Assembly (NCBI GenBank): GCA_947623455.1
Contig: OX392540.1
Span: forward strand, 8,077,432-8,141,431
DNA length: 64,000 nucleotides
Source of the DNA: Mimachlamys varia
Lineage: Eukaryota; Mollusca; Bivalvia; Pectinida; Pectinidae
Direction of reading: 5' to 3'
The notes beneath the pieces are model-generated. The model worked only from the letters and a program-made list of their open reading frames with translations, was not told the DNA's origin and did not search any database. Made by a program: the position numbers and the translations under genes. Positions 12,280 to 24,300 of this stretch are shown in pieces; within the stretch, counting starts at the first letter, position 1; the number at the start of each line of letters is the position of its first letter.

Positions 12280-13351
12280 ACGATGGCCGACCAGAGCCTG
12301 GCAAAATGAAATGAAAAAACTGTAACACTTTTTTAAATGGTCCAGTTTTCATTCCCTTTTGTACCATTGAAAAGTGTACCATGGTAAAAAAAATGTGAAA
12401 ATTAAAATCTGTTTGTACTATATGCGTTACAGAAAGGTTATAAACAACTTAGGAAGAAACATAGCTTACATTCACATGTTTACGTACCACTAACCAGTAT
12501 CAGCCGGCAAAATGATATGAAAGGTTTTGGACTTCGTTACACTTTTTTCATTTTTTTTTTGTACCATCATTGGGACAAAAAGATGTGAAAAAAAGGTATC
12601 ATTAAAAAAAGGTTCCAGTTTTTTTCATATCTTTTTGTACCATCTGTGGTACGAAAAAAGGTGAAAAAGAACTTTACAATCAGACCATCGAAATTTCGTT
12701 ATTCAACACTATGATCAGATCTTACCCCAAATAGCAAAGGTTTGATAACACCGTCACAACAAGCCTTACTTTTGTTAATAAATTACTTCTTAGGACATAA
12801 ATAAAGTCAAAACTATTGTGTTCGGATTGGGGTATACGTTGGGGACGAAAATTAGAACAGGAACAAGCAGCAAAATTAGCAGTAAAACATGAGCGGTAAG
12901 TGTCGTTATTGTATTCTGTATTATGAGTCAAAACTGTAGATACACGACTACAGACACACAAGGACAAGTCACATCATTATAAAATGTTCAAACTATGGAA
13001 TTGTACATGGACAAAATATCAATCGGTTGATAACTTTCACTAACAAAGAATATTTGGTTCTAGAATATATAACCAAAAGCATTCCGGGCAATTAATTGAC
13101 AGGCTATGTGATGACAGCTTTATCAGGGAGTCATTTGTCAAACTCGGTAGCCTTTAATTTTTGTCTGGCTGTTTCATATGTTTCTGTACCATGGCTGTTT
13201 TCGGCCGGTTTTTTTGGTACAGAAAGATACAAAAGCGACTGCTGCTTTCAAATCTTTTTGTACCGTACTATGCTACAAAAAACTGTTCCATGAAAAAAAA
13301 GTGTTACAGTTTTTTTCATTTCATTTTGTCTGGCTCTTGTCGGCCATCGTA
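12280..13351. mobile_element. Non-autonomous TIR element of about 1.07 kb with TA flanks
   Basis: The left end (tacgatggccgaccagagcc) is an inverted match to the right end (gtcggccatcgta at 13,339-13,351). Homology extends inward about 70 bp on each side through a gaaatgaaaaaactg and gtaacactttttt stretch. TA dinucleotides flank both ends, as in Tc1/mariner-type insertions. The interior holds several t-rich gtaccat motifs in both orientations and no transposase-like ORF, so it is probably a foldback or MITE-type element. Confidence 0.65.
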
Positions 13352-13520
13352 GATTGTTCTGTTGGAATTCTAATTTCTAATTTTAAATACCTAGAAATAA
13401 AATGTGCTAAGATCTATTTTTGTAATTCGGTCGGCTATCGTAAATTGCTGTGTTGGAATTCCAAAACCTATTTTAAATTCCTAAAACTAAAATGTGCTCA
13501 GATCTTTTTTTGTAATTTTA
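13339..13520 (+). repeat. Two-copy tandem repeat of about 91 bp
   Basis: Two diverged copies, each starting gtcgg(c/t)(c/t)atcgta and continuing through gttggaattc, a ttttaaat(a/t)cct block and aaaatgtgct(a/c)agatct. The first copy overlaps the right terminus of the 1.07-kb TIR element, so the terminus itself appears to have been duplicated. Confidence 0.7.
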
Positions 13521-13584
13521 ATTAGGTTTAAATAGACGCGAGACGGACGTGAGCTGTGCAATTGGACATACGAACACGATACCT

Positions 13585-13945
13585 TGTAAGTACACATATT
13601 ATTTGCATATAATGTCCTTTAAACTTGTTTGTGTACGTAACAGATAGCGTCAAATTGATATCGAGACATTGGTAGTACGTATACAATTACCGTTACCCCA
13701 GGTAAGGTCCTACTCGAGTACGTTTTATTAGTATCAACATGGTGTGTAATAGATGCCTTGGACAATTAGTATTTTAACTTACAAAAATATGTTTACAAGT
13801 TACTACACAAATTTAAAGGTTGAATTATATCATGCTAGTTGACACCGACATTTTTGTCATACCTATACTACTCACGGTGGCTAAATAACCACTCCCCGAG
13901 ATTGCACGGGTGTGCACTGAAACGGTGTTTAACGAATATCATTCG
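13585..13945 (+). repeat. Diverged direct duplication, copy 2 (possible 5' exon)
   Basis: Partner of 11,085-11,345, about 2.5 kb downstream, with the same cccag|gtaagg donor-like site at 13,702 and ggtaaggtcctactcgagt block. It lies about 1.5 kb upstream of the receptor start codon. Whether it is transcribed cannot be judged from sequence alone. Confidence 0.55.
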
Positions 13946-14263
13946 GCAAACTTCGGCAGATTCCGTACCCTGAATTTCACAATAGTAACAATAATGTTAA
14001 ATGTTGGGTATAAAATATGCGGACGTTTGTGAAGTGTAACGTATACTAGCCAGACAACAGAGTACGTGTACACATTGCATCAGCCAGTACATTATTTAAA
14101 TAAACATAAAGCGTGGTTCATGTACATGTATATACACATTGCCATCTGCAAAATCCTTTACACACGATGAATACAAGTCTGATAAGCGGAAGTGCCCAAC
14201 GTCCAGCCTTGACTAATCAAGGAAGGATTTAATCTGGTACTGGTAACAACAGCTGACCAACTA

Positions 14264-14659
14264 CAGTCAAACTTCGATGTTTCGAACTTTGTGGGATCGT
14301 CGTGAAAACTTAGAAACTTCGACTCATGAATTTTGAACATCGAACATCGACATGTATATGCATATATGCACTGTACATAGCAAGAACCTATGCGGTGCTA
14401 TTGTAACGTAACACAGGCAAAGAAATTGTAGATTCACATTTATGAAGAATAATATATTTAAATACACACCATGATTTAAGTAACGGGATAACCTTGTAGA
14501 TTTTTTTGTTTGTCAAATTAATTTTCAAAGGAGGTAGAAATATTCACTTCGATTTATTTGTTGTTCTTTTCAATGTTTTCATAACCAAAGGGTCAGATTA
14601 AAACTTCGATACAGCGAAAAATTCGAATCATCGAAGTTCGATTAATCGAGGTTTGACTG
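14264..14659. mobile_element. Tigger/pogo-like MITE with TA target-site duplication
   Basis: Bounded by TA on both sides (14,262-14,263 and 14,660-14,661). Terminal inverted repeats begin cagtcaaacttcgatg on the left and end in cgaggtttgactg on the right. These ends resemble the cagtcaaacctcg-type termini of pogo/Tigger elements of the Tc1/mariner group. The 396-bp interior has no ORF of note, so it is non-autonomous. Confidence 0.78.
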
Positions 14660-15245
14660 TACAATGTTTGTTAACACTCCAGTGTTTTTTTGGTCAGCTA
14701 CAGTCAGTATGAGTACCCACAGCGTTATAGTACATACCCCAAACCAGTGACTGTGCCATATTGTGCACTGCACATGTATTTTTTATTTTACTGAATTTAA
14801 TTTACCTAAATGATTATATATGTCTTGTGGTGATATAAAGAAACAGAAAATATCCTGTTCAATAGAAACTTAATTTTAGAAAGTATTTATATACATTTTT
14901 TTATTTCTATATAATGCATTTCTGTAAAGTTCATTGCATCATTTAGCGTCGCAGGTGTTACATCATTGGTCATATTCGCATTCCAGTCCAAGATTACAAG
15001 ATTGGTCCTTCTATCTTTTTCCTTTTTAGCAACACTGATACACTGAAACTGTGTTGTTGAAAGATTCCACGAATTGAGTGTCGAAACATTTCAAAAAATC
15101 CTGTTGAACTATTAACTTATTTCTCAATACATGATGTTGCCGAACAGTCTGTAATAACCTGTTTTGCTAGGGACATATAACAATTGGCATGTACTACACA
15201 AAAACTTTTCTGACCTAATAATTTAATATTTCATTTTTATTCCAG

Positions 15246-15359
15246 ATGAAAAAGCCTTACCCTGCTGAGATGTTTTTTACATGGATCCTCCCCTGTCCGA
15301 TTATATTGACAATATTGTTTGGAACCATGCATATTTCGTCAGGTGTTAAAAATCCTAAA
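15246..15359 (+). CDS. Receptor exon 1: signal peptide
   Basis: The acceptor ttttattccag abuts the ATG, so the 5' UTR is on an upstream exon. It encodes 38 residues: a short charged start (MKKPYPAEM), a hydrophobic stretch through ILPCPIILTILFG and a small-residue region consistent with cleavage. Ends in phase 0 at aaa|gtaagt. Confidence 0.8.
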
Positions 15360-18300
15360 GTAAGTAATATTACGCAGTATCTTTTGTAGTTTATATTTGG
15401 ATTTTTTTTTTCTTCTAGAATTATTTGGTCACTTGACCATAGTTCAGATGACCCATCGTGATCGTTTCTTTGTCATAAGTCGTCAGTTAACAATGATTTT
15501 CTTGATAACCTAAGAACTTTGGTAAATATAAACAGAGTTTGCTGAAACTTGTAAATATGTTCCCAGACGTTTTTGAATATGTTCATTAGCATGCCTGCTT
15601 ATAATGATTAAGAGTTTTGCCTCGGTTTCAACTTTGAGGTCATGGCATTTTCTTGGATTTGACACAACGGGTGTCATCAATGAAGTAGGAGACGCTTACT
15701 ATTCATGAACACCTGGTCTTAATCACTTTTACTTTTACGAAAGTCTTCATGTAAATATCTCCTTTGTTAATAGTTTGCCTCTAGTTTAATCGATTTTGAG
15801 TTCGGATAATGGTTTTGTTGACGCTTTGGTATTCTCTGAATTTTGTCTATCAAAAGATCTCAAATGTGTTCAACAATACGATCGACTTGATTGAAACTTA
15901 CAGTGTTAAGTCCCTCTGGAGCTTTATTACCATTGTACCTTTTGACATGATAACAGGAGTTAATATGAACTGACTTTTGTGAAAATCGGTTTGTCTCTTT
16001 ATATATTTACATTTGCTCTGCATTGCCACTATATAACACTACCAAGGCAAGTCCGTGTTATGAGAACAAAACACTGGAGTGGTTATTATGACGTCATGAC
16101 GATTGTGACCTCATAATCATAACGTTGGAGATAGCTGGCCGATACTGGCTGTTGGCTGTTCCATTGAATAAAAAACTACTGGAAAATCAAAATTTCTAAA
16201 CTACCTTAATAATAGAGAAATTTTAGCTGGGGTAGGGGTTTAATTTTGTCATTATCAGTGTGTGAAATAAAAATCAGCCGGTGAATAAAACAGGACATAC
16301 GCTATAACAAGTTAAATGTCTCCATTTTGTTAGCCACTTATAAATGATGTTCGATACCGTCTTGAATGTTAAGAAGTCGAATGCCTCTTCGTAAACCGTT
16401 CCTCCACAACAAGTCAAGGTCAACTATAGAACTGACTCAGCGGCTAAAAAAAGTCAAAGAATTCCAAAGCGTCAACAAAACCATAATCCGAACTCAAAAA
16501 TCGATCAAACTAAGGGCAAAATAGGAACAAAGGAAAGATTAACATGGATACTCTCGTAAAGCACAAGATAACACGACCAGGTTTTCCGGAAGAGTAAGCG
16601 TCTTCTGCTTCATCGACAACACCCGCCATGTAAAATCTTGGTCACATCCAAGTAAGCATCAATCCTCAAAATGAGAACCGAGTCATCATCGTCATCTTCA
16701 TATCAAACAAAGATACAAAATATTTCTCGATGAAATCAAGATGGCGACCATAAAACTTGCCCATAGTCTTCATCAACCTGCATCTCTCGAATCCTTAAAA
16801 CAATACCGACACTCTTCCTACCTTACAGAGTTGCATCCAGCTTGTTTTTTCACACAAACGGTGTTATAGTATTGTTTGATCAAATAGAATGTTTCAACGT
16901 GAACAAGTCGGTAAGCAAAATGACGATCAACAGCCGGCCCTAATCAGCTAGCGTTGCTTGGCAACGTCGAAAGACAATGTTGCGAATATTGTTGTAATAT
17001 TTTATACTTTTAATTGAAAGTTTAAAAGATTAAACCAATGCTTAAACAATCAATAAGCAGATGTGTTTTCCTGTAATTTTATGATTGGTAAAGCTATGGA
17101 GGAAAAATCAACATTTTAAAAGACTTAGCTTGGAATGAATCTGTTTAATCGTTGTTTTACCTTTTTTTAAATGCCTTTAAAGACAAAGACTAATATCAGT
17201 GTGAAGCAATCTGTTCATTTCTATTTCAGAATTTCCATCCGGAGTTCTCTGGGTTTGACTGTAATGGCGAGGTTGCAGAAGGAACGGTAACCCATCAAGT
17301 GGTTAGCAGGCAGTTACCGGATGGCAAATTGATTTGCTGCTATCCAAAAAGCTGTGACGGAGGTAAGATATAGAGGCTATTCAATGGTTTCAGGTTAAAT
17401 ATCATTAACATTCTATAACCCTCAGGCACTTGGTCCCGATCAGTTGTAAACGCAAATTTTAAAAGTTAAATCAAACTTTTGGGAATTTCGAAAATGTAAT
17501 AAAAAGACAATTCAATGGTTTCCAATTTAATATCAACTATATTTCACGAGTATGACAGATTGTTTTTTTTATATTTTCATACTGCCATAAATCTGCCATA
17601 CGAGCGAAATATATTAGATATTTATTGGGGAACCATTGAATTTTTCTTTTTATTTCATTTTCGAAATTCCCAAATCTGATTTCATTTTTAAAATTTGCGG
17701 TTAAAACTGATCGGGACGGAGTGCCTAATGCTTATAGAATATTAATACGCCACAGGATGAAGTTCTATTTTTGGTTCAAAATATAGTAAAAATACAAAAA
17801 ACATATTAATAAAATCCTTAAGATATCTATTTATTTCCAAAATACTATAAAGATTTTTAATTTCCTTACTTTATATTCTAGAATAACGAAAAAATAGTAC
17901 ACAAATTGTGCGCAATGATATCAAACCGAAGCTTTTATCATCACTAGTGATGGTATAAGATTTCTTATATCATCACTAGAAATGGTACAAGCAGTTATGA
18001 TATAAGTCTTGTCAAGCTGATATTTTCTGATATTTCACTGGTAAAAATGTAATAAATAGAAATATAAAACCTTACTAAGATCGAATGCTGATTAATGTGG
18101 TATATTTAAAAAATAATTAATATGTTATAGTTTTGTTGTTGTTGTTGTTATATGCTGTAGCGTTGAAACTATGAGTATTGTTTTTCCTCATAATTTATTC
18201 AAAAACGGTCGCAAAGCACCTTTAAGTTCATTTTGAAAGAAAATGTTTTTTTTTTTTTAAACAGTAGTGCTGTCAATACATTGCACAGTAACTGTATTGT

Positions 18301-21300
18301 CAAGCAACTTTGACCAAACATTGTTTTTATCAAGATTACAATTTTGTATTTTTTCATATATCACACGTTGAAAACTAACAGTATTGCTGTATATATTGAA
18401 TAATATGTTACTGTAAAACTCAATATTTTCTCGCGTGGAATTTGTCCTTTAGTCAGTTTCAAAACTATTCGCGTTGTTGACATTTTCGGGCTGTCAGTAA
18501 TGCTGTTTTTACCGTGTGCCTTTCATACTGTTAGACACTCATGTATATGTTCGCTTGTGGATATGTTCACATGTGGATATGTTCGCGTGTTGATATGTTT
18601 GCGTGCGGATATGTTCAAGAGTGGATATGTTCGCGTGTGGATATGTTCACGTGTTGATATGTTCACGTGTTGATATGTTCACGTGTTGATATAATCACGT
18701 GTGGATATGTTCACGTGTGGATATGTTCGTGTGTGGATATGTTCACGTGTGGATAGGTTCACGTGTGGATAGGTTCACGTGTTGATATGTTCACGTGTAG
18801 ATATGTTCACGTGTTGATATATTCACGTGTAGATATGTTCACGTGTTGATATATTCACGTGTGGATATATTCGCGTGTGGATATGTTCAAGTGTGGATAT
18901 GTTCACGTGTGGATATGTTCACGTGTTGATATGTTCACGTGTGGATATGTTCACGTGTGGATATGTTCACGTGTGGATATGTTCAAGAGTGGATATGTTC
19001 ACGTGTGGATATGTTCACGTGTTGATATGATCACGTGTTGATATGTTCACGTGTGGATATGTTCACGTGTGGATATGTTCAAGTGTGGATATATTCGCGT
19101 GTGGATATGTTCACGTGTTGATATGTTCACGTGTTGATATGATCACGTGTTGATATGTTCACGTGTTGATATGTTAACGTGTGGATATGTTCGCGTGTGG
19201 ATATGTTAACGTGTTGATATGTTCGCGTGTGGATATGTTCACGTGTGGATATGTTCGGGTGTGGATATGTTCACGTGTTGATATGTTAACGTGTGGATAT
19301 GTTCGCGTGTGGATATGTTAACGTGTTGATATGTTCGCGTGTGGATATGTTCACGTGTGGATATGTTCAAGTGTGGATATATTCACGTGTGGATATGTTC
19401 ACGTGTTGATATGTTCACGTGTAGATATGTTCACGTGTTGATATGTTCACGTGTGGATATGTTCAAGTGTGGATATGTTCACGTGTAGATATGTTCAAGT
19501 GTGGATATATTCACGTGTGGATATATTCACGTGTGGATATGTTCACGTGTTGATATGTTCACGTGTAGATATGTTCACGTGTTGATATGTTCACGTGTGG
19601 ATATGTTCAAGTGTGGATATATACACGTGTGGATATGTTCACGTGTAGATATATTCACGTGTTGATATGTTCACGTGTGGATATGTTCATGTGTTGATAT
19701 GTTCACGTGTAGATATATTCACGTGTAGATATATTCACGTGTTGATATGTTCACGTGTGGATATGTTCACGTGTAGATATATTCACGTGTGGATATGTTC
19801 GCGTGTGGATATGTTCACGTGTGGATATGTTCATGTGTTGATATGTTCACGTGTTGATATGATCACGTGTTGATATGTTCACGTGTTGATATGTTAACGT
19901 GTGGATATGTTCGCGTGTGGATATGTTAACGTGTTGATATGTTCGCGTGTGGATATGTTCACGTGTGGATATGTTCGGGTGTGGATATGTTCACGTGTTG
20001 ATATGTTAACGTGTGGATATGTTCGCGTGTGGATATGTTAACGTGTTGATATGTTCGCGTGTGGATATGTTCACGTGTGGATATGTTCGGGTGTGGATAT
20101 GTTCACGTGTTGATATGTTAACGTGTGGATATGTTCGCGTGTGGATATGTTAACGTGTTGATATGTTCGCGTGTGGATATGTTCACGTGTTGATATGTTC
20201 ACGTGTAGATATGTTCACGTGTAGATATATTCACGTGTAGATATATTCACGTGTTGATATGTTCACGTGTGGATATGTTCACGTGTTGATATGTTCACGT
20301 GTAGATATGTTCACGTGTTGATATGTTCACGTGTGGATATGTTTACGTGTTGATATGTTCACGTGTAGATATGTTCAAGTGTGGATATATTCACGTGTGG
20401 ATATGTTCACGTGTAGATATATTCACGTGTTGATATGTTCACGTGTGGATATGTTCATGTGTTGATATGTTCACGTGTAGATATATTCACGTGTAGATAT
20501 ATTCACGTGTTGATATGTTCACGTGTGGATATGTTCACGTGTAGATATATTCACGTGTAGATATATTCACGTGTTGATATGTTCACGTGTTGATATGTTC
20601 ACGTGTAGATATGTTCACGTGTTGATATATTCACGTGTGGATATGTTCACGTGTGGATATGTTCACGTGTTGATATGATCACGTGTTGATATGTTCACGT
20701 GTGGATATGTTCGTGTGTGGATATGTTCAAGTGTGGATATGTTCACGTGTAGATATATTCACGTGTTGATATATTCACGTGTGGATATGTTCAAGTGTGG
20801 ATATATTCGCGTGTGGATATGTTCAAGTGTGGATATGTTCACGTGTGGATATGTTCACGTGTTGATATGTTCACGTGTAGATATATTCACGTGTGGATAT
20901 GTTCAAGTTTGGATATGTTCGCGTGTGGAAATGTTCGCGTGTGGATAGGTTCACGTGTTGATATGTTCACGTGTGGATATGTTCACGTGTGGATATGTTC
21001 ATGTGTTGATATGTTCACGTGTAGATATGTTCACGTGTAGATATGTTCACGTGTTGTCATGTTCACGTGTTGATATGTTCACGTGTGGATATGTTCACGT
21101 GTTGATATGTTCACGTGTAGATATGTTCACGTGTGGATATGTTCACGTGTTGATATGTTCACGTGTTGATATGTTCACGTGTGGATATGTTCACGTGTTG
21201 ATATGTTCACGTGTTGATATGTTCGCGTGTGGATATGTTCGCGTGTGGATATGTTCACGTGTGGATATGTTCACGTGTTGATATGTTCACGTGTTGATAT

Positions 21301-24300
21301 GTTCGCGTGTGGATATGTTCGCGTGTGGATATGTTCACGTGTGGATATGTTCACGTGTGGATATGTTCACGTGTTGATATGTTCGCATGTCGATATGTTC
21401 ACGTGTGGATTTGTTCACGTGTGGATATGTTCACGTGTGGATATGTTCACGTGTGGATATGTTCACGTGTGGATATGTTCACGTGTGGATATGTTCACGT
21501 GTGGATATGTTCACGTGTTGATATGTTCGCATGTCGATATGTTCACGTGTGGATTTGTTCACGTGTGGATATGTTCGCGTGTGGATATGTTCACGTGTTG
21601 ATATGTTCACGTGTAGATATGTTCACGTGTTGATATGTTCACGTGTGGATATGTTCAAGTGTGGATATATACACGTGTGGATATGTTCACGTGTTGATAT
21701 GTTCACGTGCGAATATGTTCACGTGTGGATATGTTCGCGTGTGGATATGTTCACGTGTGGATATGTTCGCGTGTGGATATGTTCACGTGTGGATATAATC
21801 ACGTGTGGATATGTTCACGTGTTGATATGTTCGCGTGTGGATATGTTCACGTGTGGATATGTTCACGTGTGGATATGTTCACGTGTGGATATGTTCGCGT
21901 GTGGATATGTTCACGTGTTGATATGTTCGCGTGTTGATATGTTCACGTGTGGATATGTTCACGTGTGGATATGTTCACGTGTGGATATGTTCGCGTGTGG
22001 ATATGTTCACGTGTTGATATGTTCGCGTGTTGATATGTTCACGTGTGGATATAATCACGTGTGGATATGTTCACGTGTTGATATGTTCACGTGTTGATAT
22101 GTTCGTGTGTGGATATGTTCACGTGTGGATATGTTCGCGTGTGGATATGTTCACGTGTTGATATGTTCACGTGTTGATATGTTCACGTGTTGATATGTTC
22201 ACGTGTGGATTTGTTCACGTGTGGATATGTTTGCGTGCGGATATGTTCACGTGTGGATATGTTCACGTGTTGATATGTTCGTGTGTGGATATGTTCACGT
22301 GTTGATATGTTCACGTGTTGATATGTTCACGTGTTGATATGTTCACGTGTTGATATGTTCACGTGTGGATTTGTTCACGTGTGGATATGTTTGCGTGCGG
22401 ATATGTTCACGTGTGGATATGTTCACGTGTGGATATGTTCACGTGTTGATATGTTCGTGTGTGGATATGTTCACGTGTTGATATGTTCACGTGTGGATAT
22501 GTTCACGTGTGGATATGTTCGCGTGTGGATATGTTCACGTGTTGATATGTTCACGTGTTGATATGTTCACGTGTGGATATGTTCGCGTGTGGATATGTTC
22601 ACGTGTTGATATGTTCACGTGTTGATATGTTCACGTGTGGATATGTTCACGTGTGGATATGTTCGCGTGTGGATATGTTCACGTGTTGATATGTTCACGT
22701 GTGGATATGTTCACGTGTGGATATGTTCACGTGTTGATATGTTCACGTGTGGATATGTTCACGTGTGGATATGTTCACGTGTGGATATGTTCACGTGTTG
22801 ATATGTTCACGTGTTGATATGTTCACGTGTGGATATGTTCGCGTGTGGATATGTTCACGTGTTGATATGTTCACGTGTTGATATGTTCACGTGTTGATAT
22901 GTTCACGTGTGGATTTGTTCACGTGTGGATATGTTAACGTGTTGATATGTTCACGTGTGGATATGTTCACGCGTGGATATGTTTGCGTGCGGATATGTTC
23001 ACGTGTGGATATGTTTGCCTGCGGATATGTTCGCGTGTGGATGAATTTGTGGATATTTTAATGCAAAGAAAATAAGTGAAAATGTCTACGCAGCAAACAA
23101 TTCGACTTTTACAGTATTTCTATCGAGCTATAGTTCGCTTCAGTTTGTTTACCAGTTATAGCCTACATGCTGGGTTTGCTCCCTCTAATCGTTTATCAGT
23201 AAATGTATATTTGTGTCGACTTAAAGACGACTCTCTCTGGTGTTTCCACATACGCTTAAAACTATCAAATGTAGCTAGCCGATGCTTATCGGGAATAAGT
23301 TTGATTTTTTTATTCCATTATAGTGAACTGCACATTATGATATCCTTACTTTTGGAGACAGTTTGACATTGTTACATTTAGTTTTGTCTGTTTACAATGG
23401 AAAGGCTGATTTCGGCTGTAATTTTCATCAACAAATTAATAGGTCTTTTGAGAAATAAAACGTTTAAAATAAATGAGAAAAGTGGTATTTGTGATCCTCG
23501 GAAAACGTAAAAACTGCGAAAAAATAGGGTTTTTTCCCCCCAAAATAATCCTCCAAAATTGGTGTCCTGACAAAATGATTTATGTCATAGTGTCATGGTG
23601 GATGTTGCAGTATCTGTGATGTAGCATTCAAGTGTGGTGGCACTATTAAAAATACCGTTGGAAACACGGTCCCACTACAAACAGAACACAATTCATCTCC
23701 AGCACACACGCATACATACACACATATGGAGATATTAGCCAGGTGGTATAGGACAAGTAGTTAGCGCCCGATAAGGCAGCTCCTGCGAACTCCTCAGAAT
23801 TGTATATGATAGAACTGTATGTGTTAATTGTATTGATTGTATAAGAATTGTATATATATGTACTGTAAAGCGCTTTAGAGTGGCTATATCAAATATTGTA
23901 TATTATTATTATTATAGTATATTGTCCATATGCCCATACTCTTATTTTCAGGGACAATCGACTTCTGTACAAAACATAAAGGCACCGACATGTGTGTGCC
24001 GTGTCCAGTCGACGGAAAGTGCAACTATAGAGAGGTGTCCTCAAAAAATCTCTTCAAAAGATTTGATCACTGCACAGACGAATGCATTCGAAAAAACGGT
24101 ATGAATTGTTTCCACTAATATTGCTAATTGTAGACAATAATTTCGAAAATTAAGTTTCAATAAATGTTGTGAGCTTCAAAAGACCCAAGGCTTTAAATTT
24201 ACTAAGAACAAATTTCAACGTCCATTTGATGTAAAAAAAAATAGTTCACGACATCTGATTCGACTTTGTTTTCAAAAACAATAAAATCTGGACTTTAGTA

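Noticed and set aside
18859..22817. Many overlapping plus-strand ORFs of the type MWICSRVDMFTCGYVHV
   Set aside because: All lie in the 16-bp satellite and repeat every 48 bp (16 residues). Several frames overlap with the same composition.
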